64,000 nucleotides of DNA from Actibacterium ureilyticum. GTDB lineage: Bacteria; Pseudomonadota; Alphaproteobacteria; Rhodobacterales; Rhodobacteraceae. Positions 28,546-37,479 of the stretch are shown piece by piece. Made by a program: the position numbers and the translations under genes. Within the stretch, counting starts at the first letter, position 1. Every line of letters begins with the position of its first letter. The notes under the pieces are model-generated. The model ran no database searches, was not told the DNA's origin, and saw only the letters and a list, made by a program, of their open reading frames with translations. The stretch covers positions 553,764 through 617,763 of the forward strand of contig NZ_NSBT01000026.1 of assembly GCF_002285435.1 (NCBI RefSeq). The letters are read 5' to 3'.

Positions 28546-29868
28546 ATGGAGAACGGCTGGATCAAACGCTTGTTGCCGCGGGGGCTGTATGGCCGGGCCG
28601 CGCTGATCCTGATTCTACCGATCCTGACGCTGCAGCTTGTGGTGTCGGTGGTGTTCATTCAGCGCCATTTCGCCGGTGTCACGCGGCAGATGACACGCAA
28701 TGTCGCGCTGGAGGTCAAGCTGCTGCAGGATGTGGTCGATACCGCGCCCGATGTCGCAACCGCGCTGGCGCAGACTGCGCCGCTGACCCGTGATCTGCGC
28801 ATCGTGCTGACCTTGCCCGCGCCGCTTGGGATGGGCGACGAACGGCTGTTCTATGACCTGTCGGGGCGTACCATCATGGCCACCCTGCGCGACGAGGTGC
28901 CCACGGTTCAGGCGATCGATCTGGCGAGCAGCACGCGTGAGGTGACGATCCTGTTGCAGACCGAACATGGCGGCATGCGGCTTCTGGTGGACCGGCGGCG
29001 AATGTCGGCATCGAACCCGCATCAGTTGCTGGTGCTGATGATCGTGACCGGGCTGCTGATGACGCTGATCGCGTTTATCTTCCTGCGCAACCAGCTGCGC
29101 CCGATCCGCCGTCTGGCCCGCGCGGCCGAGGCCTTCGGCAAGGGGCGGCACATGAAATACCGCCCCGTCGGCGCGACCGAGGTGCGCGCTGCCGGAAACG
29201 CGTTCCTGGACATGCGCGCCCGCATCGAACGTCAGATGGAACAGCGCACCATGATGCTGTCGGGGGTCAGCCACGACCTGCGCACGCCGCTGACGCGGTT
29301 GAAGCTGAGCCTGTCGCTGACCGAGCCGGGCCCCGAGACCGAGGCGATGGCCCGCGACGTGCGCGACATGGAGCGGATCCTGGACACGTTCCTGGATTTC
29401 GCCCGCTCCGATGCGATGGGCGATGTCGACGACACCGATCCGGTGGCGCTGCTGCAATCGGTGGCCGAACAGACCCGGCGCATGGGGGGCGATGTCACGC
29501 TGGGCACGCTGCCGGCGGCGGGCCAGACGGTGCCGCTGCGGGCGCTGGCGGTCGAACGTGCCTTGCAGAACCTGACCAACAACGCGCTGCGCCATGGCAC
29601 GCATGCCCGGCTGGGGCTGGACCTGACCGACCGTGTGGTGCGCTTCGTGGTCGAGGATGACGGCCCCGGCATCCCCGCCGATCAGCGCGACGAGGCGATG
29701 AAGCCTTTCAGCCGTCTGGACGCCGCGCGCAATCAGGACAAGGGATCGGGCGTGGGGCTGGGGCTGGCCATCGCGTCGGATGTGGCGCGCAGCCATGGCG
29801 GGCTGTTGCGGCTGGGCGAAAGTGCCGATCTGGGCGGGTTGAAAGCCGAGCTGGTTCTGGCGCGCTAG
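28546..29868 (+). CDS. EnvZ-like sensor histidine kinase, orphan
   Basis: A 440-residue inner-membrane kinase. Transmembrane segments are at about 18-38 and 160-180 with a periplasmic sensor region of about 120 residues. A HAMP linker follows (LRPIRRLARAAEAFGKG). The HisKA box SGVSHDLRTPLTRLKLSLSL carries H243. The ATPase has N-box LTNNALRHG, G1 VEDDGPGIPADQ and G2 GSGVGLGLAIA. No response regulator is adjacent, so its partner is elsewhere. Domain layout and H-box are closest to EnvZ/OmpB-type kinases. Confidence 0.92.
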   Translation: MENGWIKRLLPRGLYGRAALILILPILTLQLVVSVVFIQRHFAGVTRQMTRNVALEVKLLQDVVDTAPDVATALAQTAPLTRDLRIVLTLPAPLGMGDERLFYDLSGRTIMATLRDEVPTVQAIDLASSTREVTILLQTEHGGMRLLVDRRRMSASNPHQLLVLMIVTGLLMTLIAFIFLRNQLRPIRRLARAAEAFGKGRHMKYRPVGATEVRAAGNAFLDMRARIERQMEQRTMMLSGVSHDLRTPLTRLKLSLSLTEPGPETEAMARDVRDMERILDTFLDFARSDAMGDVDDTDPVALLQSVAEQTRRMGGDVTLGTLPAAGQTVPLRALAVERALQNLTNNALRHGTHARLGLDLTDRVVRFVVEDDGPGIPADQRDEAMKPFSRLDAARNQDKGSGVGLGLAIASDVARSHGGLLRLGESADLGGLKAELVLAR

Positions 29869-29886
29869 GGCGGGCTGGCGGCGATC

Positions 29887-29963
29887 TGGTAGGCCCGGCA
29901 GGACTTGAACCCGCAACCAAAGCGTTATGAGCGCTCTGCTCTAACCAATTGAGCTACAGGCCC
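29887..29963 (-). tRNA. tRNA with CAT anticodon (tRNA-Ile2 or elongator Met)
   Basis: On the minus strand the gene begins GGGCCTGTAGCTCAATTGG, has anticodon loop CTCATAA (CAT), T-loop GGTTCAAGTCC and an encoded CCA. The acceptor stem GGGCCTG pairs with CGGGCCT including G-U at positions 1-72 and 6-67. The GGGCCTGTAGCTC body is more like the tRNA-Ile(CAU) modified by TilS than elongator Met, but sequence alone does not settle it. Confidence 0.9.
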
Positions 29964-30017
29964 GCCAGAGCCGGTCCATAGCACAGGGTATCGGGGCTGC
30001 CAATCCGCAACGCGCAC

Positions 30018-30464
30018 TCAGAACGGGATCTGATCTTCCTGTTCGGGGGCGACGGGAATCGGGCCGTCGATCACCCCCAGTTCGATGGCCTGCGCCTCCA
30101 GCGCGCAGAAATGGTGCCACAGCGTATCGAAGGCCAGGCGCTGGCCGTCCTTCCAGTCATCGGATCGCGGGTTCTGCAGCTCGGAAAACCGCACGATCCG
30201 GCGGTGTTCGGAATTCAGCGGCCAGCGGTTCCCGTTTTCCGAAATCCACAGCAATTGCCGTTTCATCTGTGTCAGGGTTTCGCGCATCCGCGTGGCGGCG
30301 TCCTTGGGCGGGTCGGGCAGATAGCCCAGATCGCCGCAGCTTTTGCAGAAATGGTGCCAGCCGCTGCGATACCGGACCTCGTAGAGCACATGCATGAACG
30401 TCACCGGCCCGTCGCAATGCGGGCAGCGTTTGGCGTCTTCGTGGTCCTGATCGTATCGGGGCAT
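30018..30464 (-). CDS. conserved zinc-ribbon-like hypothetical protein
   Basis: A 148-residue soluble protein. An N-terminal zinc ribbon is formed by CPHC (KRCPHCDGP) and CKSC (HFCKSCGDLG), 25 residues apart. The C-terminal part is rich in Trp and His (RQLLWISENGNRWPLNSEHRR, FDTLWHHFCALEAQAIELG). The start at 30464 is preferred because the earlier frame is compositionally odd. It lies between a tRNA and the divergent purM. The family was not recognised. Confidence 0.75.
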   Translation of the reverse strand: MPRYDQDHEDAKRCPHCDGPVTFMHVLYEVRYRSGWHHFCKSCGDLGYLPDPPKDAATRMRETLTQMKRQLLWISENGNRWPLNSEHRRIVRFSELQNPRSDDWKDGQRLAFDTLWHHFCALEAQAIELGVIDGPIPVAPEQEDQIPF

Positions 30465-30637
30465 CGCGGGGTCCGGTCCGGGCGGCGGGCATGACCCGAT
30501 CCTAGGGCTTGCGCGGGGGCGGGGCCAAGCCCGCGCGGGCCATTGGGGCGGGAAAAATTTGGCCACAGGGCGGTCCGGCTGATGGACGGGGGCGGGCGGA
30601 TCGGCTATCGGGTCGGAAACCAACGAAAGGGCACCCG

Positions 30638-31687
30638 ATGAGCACTGATGGAAAGAACGGTCTGACCTATGCCGATGCGGGCGTGGATATCGACGCGGGC
30701 AATGCGCTGGTCGACCGGATCAAGCCCGCCGCCAAGCGGACCAACCGGCCCGGGGTGATGGCGGGGCTGGGCGGCTTCGGTGCGCTTTTCGATCTGAAGG
30801 CTGCGGGTTACACCGACCCGATCCTGGTGGGGGCGACCGACGGGGTGGGCACCAAGCTGCGGATTGCGATCGACACCGGCAATCTGGGCGGTGTGGGCAT
30901 CGACCTGGTGGCGATGTGCGTCAACGATCTGGTCTGTCAGGGCGCCGAGCCGCTGTTCTTCCTGGACTATTTCGCGACCGGCAAGCTGTCGGTGGACGAA
31001 GGCGCCAGCGTCGTCGAAGGCATTGCCGAGGGCTGCGTGCGCTCGGGCTGCGCGCTGATCGGGGGCGAAACCGCCGAGATGCCGGGCATGTACAGCGATG
31101 GCGATTTCGACCTGGCGGGCTTTGCCGTGGGCGCGATGGAACGCGGCGCGGACCTGCCCGCGGGCGTGGCCGAGGGCGACGTGCTGCTGGGTCTGGCCAG
31201 CGACGGGGTGCATTCCAACGGCTACAGCCTGGTGCGCAAGATCGTCGAGCTGTCGGGCCTGGGATGGGATGCCGATTGCCCCTGGGCCGACGGTTCGCTG
31301 GGCGCGGCGCTGCTGACGCCGACGCGGCTTTATGTGAAACAGGCGCTGGCGGCGGTGCGGGCAGGGGGCGTGCACGCGCTGGCCCATATCACCGGCGGCG
31401 GGTTGACCGAGAACCTGCCGCGCGTGCTGCCCGAGGGGCTGGGCGCAACGATCGATCTGGACAGCTGGATGCTGCCGCCCGTCTTCCGTTGGCTGGCCGA
31501 AACCGGCGGCATCGCCACGCCCGAACTGCTGAAGACGTTCAACTGTGGCATCGGCATGATCGTTGTGGTCGACAAGGCCCGCGCGGCCGAGCTGACCGCG
31601 CTGCTGAAGGACGCGGGCGAGACCGTCACCGTTCTGGGCCAGGTCGTTCAGGGCGCGGGCGTCGATTACTTCGGCACGCTGAAGTGA
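30638..31687 (+). CDS. purM: phosphoribosylformylglycinamidine cyclo-ligase
   Basis: A 349-residue AIR synthetase, the fifth step of purine synthesis: ATP-dependent ring closure of FGAM. N-terminal [63 protein letters not shown] and [11 protein letters not shown] are diagnostic. AAAGG precedes the ATG. The stop overlaps the purN GTG start as GTGA, the usual purMN coupling. Confidence 0.97.
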   Translation: MSTDGKNGLTYADAGVDIDAGNALVDRIKPAAKRTNRPGVMAGLGGFGALFDLKAAGYTDPILVGATDGVGTKLRIAIDTGNLGGVGIDLVAMCVNDLVCQGAEPLFFLDYFATGKLSVDEGASVVEGIAEGCVRSGCALIGGETAEMPGMYSDGDFDLAGFAVGAMERGADLPAGVAEGDVLLGLASDGVHSNGYSLVRKIVELSGLGWDADCPWADGSLGAALLTPTRLYVKQALAAVRAGGVHALAHITGGGLTENLPRVLPEGLGATIDLDSWMLPPVFRWLAETGGIATPELLKTFNCGIGMIVVVDKARAAELTALLKDAGETVTVLGQVVQGAGVDYFGTLK

Positions 31688-32274
31688 AACGGGTTGCGAT
31701 CCTGATCTCGGGCGGCGGGTCGAACATGGTCGCGCTGGCCGACAGCATGGTGGGCGACCACCCGGCGCGGCCCTGTCTGGTGCTGTCGAACGTGCCGGAT
31801 GCGGGCGGGCTGGCCAAGGCCGCCGCGCGGGGCATTCCCACGGCGGTCGTGGATCACAAACCCTTTGCCAAAGATCGCGCCGCGTTCGAGGGCGCCCTGA
31901 CCGCCGCGCTGGAACAGGCCGCGCCGGATGTGATCTGTCTGGCGGGGTTCATGCGCATCCTGACGCCGGGCTTCATCACCCGCTGGCAGGGGCGGATGCT
32001 GAACATCCACCCCTCGCTGCTGCCGAAATACAAGGGGCTGAACACCCATGCCCGCGCGATCGAGGCGGGCGATGCCGAGGCGGGCTGTTCGGTACACGAA
32101 GTGACCGCCGAGCTGGATGGCGGACCGATTCTGGGCCAGGCGCGTGTGCCGGTGCTGCCAGGTGATTCCCCCGACACGCTGGCCGCGCGGGTGCTGCCGA
32201 TGGAGCATCAATTATATCCCAACGTGCTGCGACGTTTCGTAACCGGCGACAGAACCCCGGTCTTTCTGCCCTAG
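31684..32274 (+). CDS. purN: phosphoribosylglycinamide formyltransferase 1
   Basis: A 196-residue 10-formyl-THF-dependent GAR transformylase. Markers are [44 protein letters not shown] (catalytic Asn and His) and [18 protein letters not shown] with the catalytic Asp. Translation starts at GTG, inferred from the GTGA overlap with purM and the family N-terminus [11 protein letters not shown]. Confidence 0.96.
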   Translation: MKRVAILISGGGSNMVALADSMVGDHPARPCLVLSNVPDAGGLAKAAARGIPTAVVDHKPFAKDRAAFEGALTAALEQAAPDVICLAGFMRILTPGFITRWQGRMLNIHPSLLPKYKGLNTHARAIEAGDAEAGCSVHEVTAELDGGPILGQARVPVLPGDSPDTLAARVLPMEHQLYPNVLRRFVTGDRTPVFLP

Positions 32275-32287
32275 GCTCTTTTCAACC

Positions 32288-32296
32288 TGTGGATAA
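32288..32296 (-). promoter_or_regulatory. single consensus DnaA box
   Basis: The minus strand reads TTATCCACA, the exact strong DnaA-box consensus, in the 93-bp purN-rnd interval. It is a single copy without the AT-rich cluster expected of an origin, so it is more likely a regulatory or chance site. Confidence 0.4.
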
Positions 32297-32367
32297 TTTC
32301 CTAAAACAGGGAATGCGGGGGGCGGACCGGCAAAAAACAAGAACAAGACGAAAAGACACCACCCTGA

Positions 32368-33519
32368 ATGCGAATACTGACACAGACCGATGACCTTGCC
32401 GCCTTTTGTGAAGCCGCGCGCAAGGGCCCTTATGTAACCGTCGATACCGAATTCCTGCGCGAGCGGACCTATTATTCCAAGCTGTGCCTGGTGCAGCTGG
32501 CACAGGCCGGGGATGGCGAGGCCGTGCTGGTCGACCCGCTGGCCGAGGATCTGTCGCTGGAGCCGCTCTATGAGCTGTTCCGCGACACATCGGTGGTCAA
32601 GGTATTCCACGCCGCGCGGCAGGATCTGGAAATCTTCTTTGTCGAAGGCGACGTGTTCCCCGAACCGCTGTTCGATACCCAGGTCGCGGCGATGGTCTGC
32701 GGCTTTGGCGAGCAGGTGGGGTACGAGACCCTGGTGCGCAAGATCGCCAAAGCGTCGCTGGACAAGACCTCGCGCTTTACCGACTGGTCGCGCCGTCCGC
32801 TGACCGATGCGCAGCAGAACTATGCGCTGGCCGATGTCACGCATCTGCGGGTGATCTATGAATATCTGCGGGACGAGCTGGCCAAGTCCGGCCGCCACAA
32901 ATGGGTGGCCGAAGAGCTGAAGATCCTGACCGATCCCGCGACCTATACGGTCGAGCCGTCGCAGGCCTGGAAACGGGTCAAGACGCGCACCCATTCGGGC
33001 AAGTTCCTGGCTGTGGTGCGCGAACTGGCGCGCTTCCGCGAGGGGTACGCCCAGTCGCGCAACATCCCCCGCAACCGCGTCTTCAAGGACGATGCGCTGC
33101 TGGAACTGGCCTCGACCAAGCCGAAATCCATGCAGGACCTGTCGCGCTCGCGCCTGCTGCTGCGCGAGGCGCGTCGGGGCGAGATCGCCGATGGCATACT
33201 GGCCGCGGTGCAGACCGCGCAGGATGTCGCCCCCGAGGATTACCCCAAACCCGACAACAGCAACGACAAGCTGCAGGTTAACCCGGCGCTGGCCGATCTG
33301 CTGCGGGTGCTGCTGAAGGCCAAGGCCGAAAATGCCGGTGTGGCGCAAAAGCTGATCGCGACCGCGTCCGAGCTGGACGCCATCGCGGCGGGCAAGCGCG
33401 ACGGTGCGGCGTTGCAGGGCTGGCGGGCCGAGGTGTTCGGCGACGATGCGCTGCGGCTTTGCCGGGGCGAGCTGGCGCTGGTCGCCCGCGGCAACGTTGT
33501 GGATGTGGTCGAGCTGTGA
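32368..33519 (+). CDS. rnd: ribonuclease D
   Basis: A 383-residue 3'-5' exoribonuclease that trims tRNA precursors. The DEDDy exonuclease motifs are VTVDTEFLRERTYYSKLCLVQ (D, E), FHAARQDLEIFF, and the later YALADVTHL with the Tyr and Asp. A C-terminal HRDC domain follows (REGYAQSRNIPRNRVFKDDALLELA). The length matches the family. It runs with purMN but has a 93-bp gap. Confidence 0.95.
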   Translation: MRILTQTDDLAAFCEAARKGPYVTVDTEFLRERTYYSKLCLVQLAQAGDGEAVLVDPLAEDLSLEPLYELFRDTSVVKVFHAARQDLEIFFVEGDVFPEPLFDTQVAAMVCGFGEQVGYETLVRKIAKASLDKTSRFTDWSRRPLTDAQQNYALADVTHLRVIYEYLRDELAKSGRHKWVAEELKILTDPATYTVEPSQAWKRVKTRTHSGKFLAVVRELARFREGYAQSRNIPRNRVFKDDALLELASTKPKSMQDLSRSRLLLREARRGEIADGILAAVQTAQDVAPEDYPKPDNSNDKLQVNPALADLLRVLLKAKAENAGVAQKLIATASELDAIAAGKRDGAALQGWRAEVFGDDALRLCRGELALVARGNVVDVVEL

Positions 33520-33525
33520 CCCCGA

Positions 33526-33990
33526 TCAGCGGCGGCTGAGGCGCTGATTTTCCTGCCCGCGCACGACGATGGTCGTGACCTGTGCCAGATCCTGATCGGA
33601 CAGGAACCGCGCCGCCGTCAGCTCGCGCGAGAAGGGCGTGCCGGTGCCGGTGGGCGTCACCGGCTGCCAGGCGCGGAAATCATAGACCAGAACGCCCGGC
33701 TCTGCCTGGACATTGCGGGCGCGGACCAGTTCGGCCTGCCAATAGCCCTGACGCGGCGGCAGGCCCACGGCATGCACGATGGCCCCGCCCGGCGCGCGGT
33801 CGATGCGCAGATCGGTGATCTGCAGAACCAGCGGGCGCGGGTCGGCGGGCTGCTGCTGCACCACGGCGACATTCACCGACTGTTCGCTTTGGCCGAACCA
33901 GTTGAACGGGTTGATGCGCGAGTCGCGCACGCGCGCGCACCCGGCTACCATCAGGGTACAGATCAAAGCGGCGATCAGCGGTCTTTTCAT
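33526..33990 (-). CDS. hypothetical lipoprotein
   Basis: A 154-residue secreted lipoprotein with signal peptide and lipobox LMVAGC, acylated Cys18. Mature sequence is SRINPFNWFGQSEQSVN..., then a beta-rich region with RPLVLQITDLRIDRAPGGAIVHAVGLPPRQGYWQAELV. The family was not recognised. It is convergent with rnd (6 bp apart) and divergent from sufE. Confidence 0.85.
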   Translation of the reverse strand: MKRPLIAALICTLMVAGCARVRDSRINPFNWFGQSEQSVNVAVVQQQPADPRPLVLQITDLRIDRAPGGAIVHAVGLPPRQGYWQAELVRARNVQAEPGVLVYDFRAWQPVTPTGTGTPFSRELTAARFLSDQDLAQVTTIVVRGQENQRLSRR

Positions 33991-34136
33991 GGTGCTCCCT
34001 CGTCTTGCACTCTTGGGTTAGCCGAAAGCGGTGGCGTTGAAAACCCGCCGCGCGCGGATGATTTTCCGCCCGCTTGCTGGACCTTGGCGCGGATTGCGCC
34101 TAACTGAAAGGGCAATCGTCTGAAAGAGGCCGCCCC

Positions 34137-34559
34137 GTGTGCACCGAAGCGTTTGAAGATCTGGTGGAAACCTTCGAATTCCTCGACGATTGGGAGGACC
34201 GCTATCGCCATGTGATCGACATGGGCAAGGCGATGGCGCCGCTGGACGACGCGTTCCGCGTGCCCGCGACCAAGGTCGACGGCTGCGCCAGCCAGGTCTG
34301 GCTGGTGCCGCAGATCGACGGGCAGGGGCCGCAGGCGGTGCTGACCTTCGACGGCGACAGCGATGCGATGATCGTGCGGGGGCTGATCGCGATCCTAAGG
34401 CTGTTGTATTCGGGCCAGACGGTCGCCGATGTGCTGGCCACCGATGCGGCGGCCGAACTGGGGCGGCTGGGGCTGAACGATCACCTGTCGTCACAACGCT
34501 CGAACGGGCTGCGGGCGATGGTCGAACGCATCCGCCAGACCGCGCAGGCCGCCGCCTAG
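34137..34559 (+). CDS. sufE: cysteine desulfuration protein SufE
   Basis: A 140-residue SufE/CsdE-type sulfur acceptor that takes persulfide from SufS for Fe-S assembly. The active-site Cys50 is in KVDGCASQVW, with the following LVPQIDGQGPQAVLTFDGDSDAMIVRGLIAIL matching the SufE fold. Translation starts at GTG with AGAGG upstream. The stop overlaps the convergent AbrB-family gene by 4 bp. SufS and SufBCD are not in the window. Confidence 0.92.
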   Translation: MCTEAFEDLVETFEFLDDWEDRYRHVIDMGKAMAPLDDAFRVPATKVDGCASQVWLVPQIDGQGPQAVLTFDGDSDAMIVRGLIAILRLLYSGQTVADVLATDAAAELGRLGLNDHLSSQRSNGLRAMVERIRQTAQAAA

Positions 34560-35620
34560 CCGGGTTTCTTCAGGAAATCGGTGCGCCGCAGGAAGGTGCT
34601 CATCATCAGCACCGTGGCGATGATCCGCAACACGTGATGGGCCACGACGATGGCCGAATTGCCGCTGATCGCCAGCGCGATCAGGGCCATTTCCGTCACG
34701 CCACCGGGGGTGAAGCTGAGGATCAGCGCCTCGGTCGCCAGCCCGGTCGCCATGTGCAGGATCCAGGCGATCAGCAGGCCCAGCAACAGGCTGGCCGTGA
34801 CCAGCAGCAGCGACAGGCCAAAAGCACGCCACAACATCCGCAGCGACGCCCCGGCAAAGCGCGCGCCCAGCGAGGTGCCGATCACGATCTGCGCCGCCGC
34901 GACCAGCGCGCCGGGCACCTGCGGCTGGGCCAGCCCGCTGCCTGCCAGCAGCGCGGCGGCCAGGATCGGTCCGATCATATGCCGCGCGGGCAGGTGCAGC
35001 AGCTGCCCCAGCCCATAGCCCGCGACCGCCGCCCCGACCGCAATCGCCAGCCCCGGCGCATCGAAGCCGCCGTTGCCCAGCCGCGCGCCCTGGGCGCTGC
35101 CCACCGCATGGCCCAGGTAAAGCGACATCAGAAAGGGCACGATCACGATCACCAGGATGATCCGCAGGAAATGCAGCATGGTGACATGGCGGATATCGGC
35201 ACCGGCCTCTTCCGCCAGGGCGATGCTTTCCACGAACCCGCCCGGCGCGGCGCCGAAAAACGCATCCGCCCGGTCATAACCGCCCGCATGGCGCAGGATC
35301 CGATAGCCCATCATGTGCGACAGCGGCACGAACAGCAGGATCGCCAGCAGGCTGGGGATATAGATCGCCGCGCCGCTCAGGACCTGGGGCGAGACCTGCG
35401 CGCCGATGGCCGCGCCCACCAGCGTGATCACCCAGGTGCGGAACCGGTTGGGAAACACATAGCCCGCCGGAAACCGCATCGGGGCCAGGATCGCGACCGA
35501 GGCCGAGGCCAGCAGCGATCCGATCATGAAGGGCAGGGGAAGCGACAGCGCAAAGGCGGCCTCGCCGCCCAGGGTGCCGATGGTCAACAGCAGGATCGTG
35601 AACGGGATGGGGCGACTCAT
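34556..35620 (-). CDS. AbrB family putative transporter
   Basis: A 354-residue membrane protein with about ten transmembrane segments. It has duplicated AbrB halves: GAAIGAQVSPQVLSG and ADAFFGAAPGGFVESIALAEEAGAD in the first, GTSLGARFAGASLRML and LSFTPGGVTEMALIALAISGN in the second. The family (formerly annotated ammonia monooxygenase) is poorly characterised; it is transporter-like. It is transcribed away from the DUF1638-like gene. Confidence 0.85.
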   Translation of the reverse strand: MSRPIPFTILLLTIGTLGGEAAFALSLPLPFMIGSLLASASVAILAPMRFPAGYVFPNRFRTWVITLVGAAIGAQVSPQVLSGAAIYIPSLLAILLFVPLSHMMGYRILRHAGGYDRADAFFGAAPGGFVESIALAEEAGADIRHVTMLHFLRIILVIVIVPFLMSLYLGHAVGSAQGARLGNGGFDAPGLAIAVGAAVAGYGLGQLLHLPARHMIGPILAAALLAGSGLAQPQVPGALVAAAQIVIGTSLGARFAGASLRMLWRAFGLSLLLVTASLLLGLLIAWILHMATGLATEALILSFTPGGVTEMALIALAISGNSAIVVAHHVLRIIATVLMMSTFLRRTDFLKKPG

Positions 35621-35659
35621 GTGATCTGCATACGCCCTTCGCCGGGGCGGGTCGAGGGA

Positions 35660-36304
35660 TCAGCGCAGGGCGCGCAGCGCCACGGCCAGATCGCCATAGC
35701 CGGTCAGGCGCCGCTCGAACGTCAGACCCAGCCGGTCGGCACAGGCGCGCGCCTTGTCGGTCAGGGCCGGGTCGTCTGTCTGGGCCTGATAGACGAGCTT
35801 GGTGTAATTGCCGAACAGCATGTCGCGCAGTTCCGGGTGGCGGTCCAGCCCCATGGGTTTCCAGACAAAGGCGTCGAACTGCTTGACCAGAAAATCGGTC
35901 AGATAGAACGCGGTCATCTCATCCTCGGCCTTGGCGGCGAAGGCCGCGTTGCCCTCGAAAAAGCTGTAGCAATGGGGGCCTTCGACCATGTCGACCCCCA
36001 GCCGGTCACAGGCCGCGCGCAGCTGCCCCCCGGTGCCGCAATCGGCATAGACGACAAAGACCTGATCGTAATCGGCGCGGTGCTTTTCGATTGCCTTCTC
36101 GACCTCGGTCACGATCCGGTCGGGGTAAAGATGCAGCTTGGCGGGCAGACAGGTCAGGTCCATGTGATCCCAGCCATTGGCCGATTTCAGCGCCAGGATC
36201 TCATGCGCCAGCGCCCCGCAGGCCAGCAGCAGGATGCGCCCGGTCCGCGCATCGGGGGCCAGGCCGGTTTCGGTCAGCGCCTCGTCGCTGGGCAGCCCGG
36301 TCAT
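35660..36304 (-). CDS. DUF1638-type protein, corrinoid-associated
   Basis: A 214-residue soluble protein resembling DUF1638. It has RILLLACGALAHEILALK, CLPAKLHLYPDRI, VVYADCGTGGQLRAACDRLGVDMVEGPHCYSFFEG and a conserved tail ERRLTGYGDLAVAL. Cysteines and the histidine suggest a cofactor or metal site. Family members are commonly encoded beside corrinoid methyltransferase genes, and here it lies one small gene away from the corrinoid protein. The ATG at 36304 overlaps the stop of the upstream small membrane protein (ATGA). Function is unknown. Confidence 0.75.
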   Translation of the reverse strand: MTGLPSDEALTETGLAPDARTGRILLLACGALAHEILALKSANGWDHMDLTCLPAKLHLYPDRIVTEVEKAIEKHRADYDQVFVVYADCGTGGQLRAACDRLGVDMVEGPHCYSFFEGNAAFAAKAEDEMTAFYLTDFLVKQFDAFVWKPMGLDRHPELRDMLFGNYTKLVYQAQTDDPALTDKARACADRLGLTFERRLTGYGDLAVALRALR

Positions 36305-36477
36305 CGCCCGCGCCCCAGCACAAGCCGCAGCCCCATCAGCAGCGCGATCACCACGGCCAGCCCCGACAGACCCAGCGCGCCCGGCACTTGCGCGAACAGC
36401 AGCACCGTCGCGCCGGCCAGCGCGATCACGACAGTCAGCAACAGAATGAAACGGGGCAGGGGCAAGGGGCTCTCCAC
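36301..36477 (-). CDS. small membrane protein upstream of DUF1638 gene
   Basis: A 58-residue frame with GTG start and product MESPLPLPRFILLLTVVI at the N-terminus, then a second hydrophobic stretch (GLSGLAVVIALLMGLRLVL). It would form two transmembrane helices. The start is weakly supported (GGAA upstream). The stop overlaps the DUF1638 ATG as ATGA, which favours translation. A terminator separates it from the corrinoid gene. Confidence 0.7.
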   Translation of the reverse strand: MESPLPLPRFILLLTVVIALAGATVLLFAQVPGALGLSGLAVVIALLMGLRLVLGRGR

Positions 36478-36525
36478 TTTCCGGGGTTTCTTCCAATGTG
36501 GGGGCGGGGCGGCGGGGCTGCAACG

Positions 36526-36554
36526 AAAAACGCCGCCCCGGCGGGGGCGGCGTT
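36526..36554 (-). terminator. intrinsic terminator after corrinoid protein gene
   Basis: On the minus strand AACGCCGCCCC pairs with GGGGCGGCGTT and is followed by T (36530-36526). It ends transcription of the corrinoid gene before the small membrane protein. Confidence 0.8.
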
Positions 36555-36579
36555 CCGAATGGGATTGACCAATCGGGGC

Positions 36580-37284
36580 TTAACCCGCCGCCATCTGGTT
36601 GTGCTTGCGCGACATGAAATCCTTGGCCATTTCCACCGCCACGGCAGCGTCACGGCAATACCCGTCGGCACCGATGGCCTTGCCGAATTCCTCGTTCAGC
36701 GGCGCGCCGCCCACCATCACGATGTAATTGTCGCGGATGCCCTGTTCGACCATCGTGTCGATCACGACCTTCATATAGGGCATCGTGGTGGTCAGCAGGG
36801 CGGACATGCCGACGATGTCGGCCTCTTCCCGCGCGGCGGCGTCCAGATAATTCTCGACCGGGTTGTTGATGCCCAGATCGATGATCTCGAAACCCGCGCC
36901 TTCCATCATCATGCCCACCAGGTTCTTGCCGATGTCATGGATGTCGCCCTTGACGGTGCCGATCACCATCTTGCCCATGCGCGGGGCGCCGGTTTCGGCC
37001 AGCAGCGGCTTCAGGATCGCCATGCCCGCCTTCATCGCATTGGCGGCCAGCAGGACCTCGGGGACGAACAGGATGCCGTCGCGGAAATCCTTGCCGACGA
37101 TGGTCATGCCCGCGACCAGCGCCTCGGTCAGGATCTTGTAGGGCGCCCATCCGCGTTCCAGCAGGATGTTGACGCCTTCCTCGATCTCTTCCTTCAGACC
37201 GTCATACAGGTCGTCATGCATCTGCGGAACCAGCTCTTCATCCGGTAGTTCCGAGAGGATGATGTCGTCTTCTTCCTCGGCCAT
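36580..37284 (-). CDS. cobalamin-binding (corrinoid) protein, B12 module of split methionine synthase
   Basis: A 234-residue corrinoid protein. After a four-helix cap region (residues about 15-100), the B12-binding Rossmann domain has KGDIHDIGKN with D114-x-H116-x-x-G119, the base-off/His-on motif. An acidic N-terminal tail precedes the cap. It has no homocysteine or folate domain. In combination with the separate methyl-THF (1-475) and homocysteine (39302-40315) genes it fits the cobalamin part of a divided MetH. It would also suit a C1-transfer role with other methyltransferases. Confidence 0.9.
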   Translation of the reverse strand: MAEEEDDIILSELPDEELVPQMHDDLYDGLKEEIEEGVNILLERGWAPYKILTEALVAGMTIVGKDFRDGILFVPEVLLAANAMKAGMAILKPLLAETGAPRMGKMVIGTVKGDIHDIGKNLVGMMMEGAGFEIIDLGINNPVENYLDAAAREEADIVGMSALLTTTMPYMKVVIDTMVEQGIRDNYIVMVGGAPLNEEFGKAIGADGYCRDAAVAVEMAKDFMSRKHNQMAAG

Positions 37285-37452
37285 GCCTTGGTCTCCATCA
37301 GGGCGCGAACGCGATTGTTTTTCCTGTGTGCGCGAAAACATAGGGCGCGACTGGGCGAAATCCGACATGGAGTGCGCCGCAACCGACCAAGCTGCGCGTA
37401 ACTGGCTGTCCTTATGCCGTTTCTTCGCGCGGTTGCAATCTGCTTGGCAAGT

Positions 37453-37467
37453 GTTCGCTAAATGTTC
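37453..37467. promoter_or_regulatory. LexA (SOS) box
   Basis: GTTC-GCTAAAT-GTTC matches exactly the alphaproteobacterial LexA consensus GTTC-N7-GTTC, 12 bp before the start of the radical SAM gene. LexA bound here would block its transcription until DNA damage. Confidence 0.75.
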
Positions 37468-37479
37468 TAACCTTCTGCC

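Noticed and set aside
32288..32296. Replication origin at the DnaA box
   Set aside because: Only one box, no AT-rich unwinding region and no origin-linked genes.
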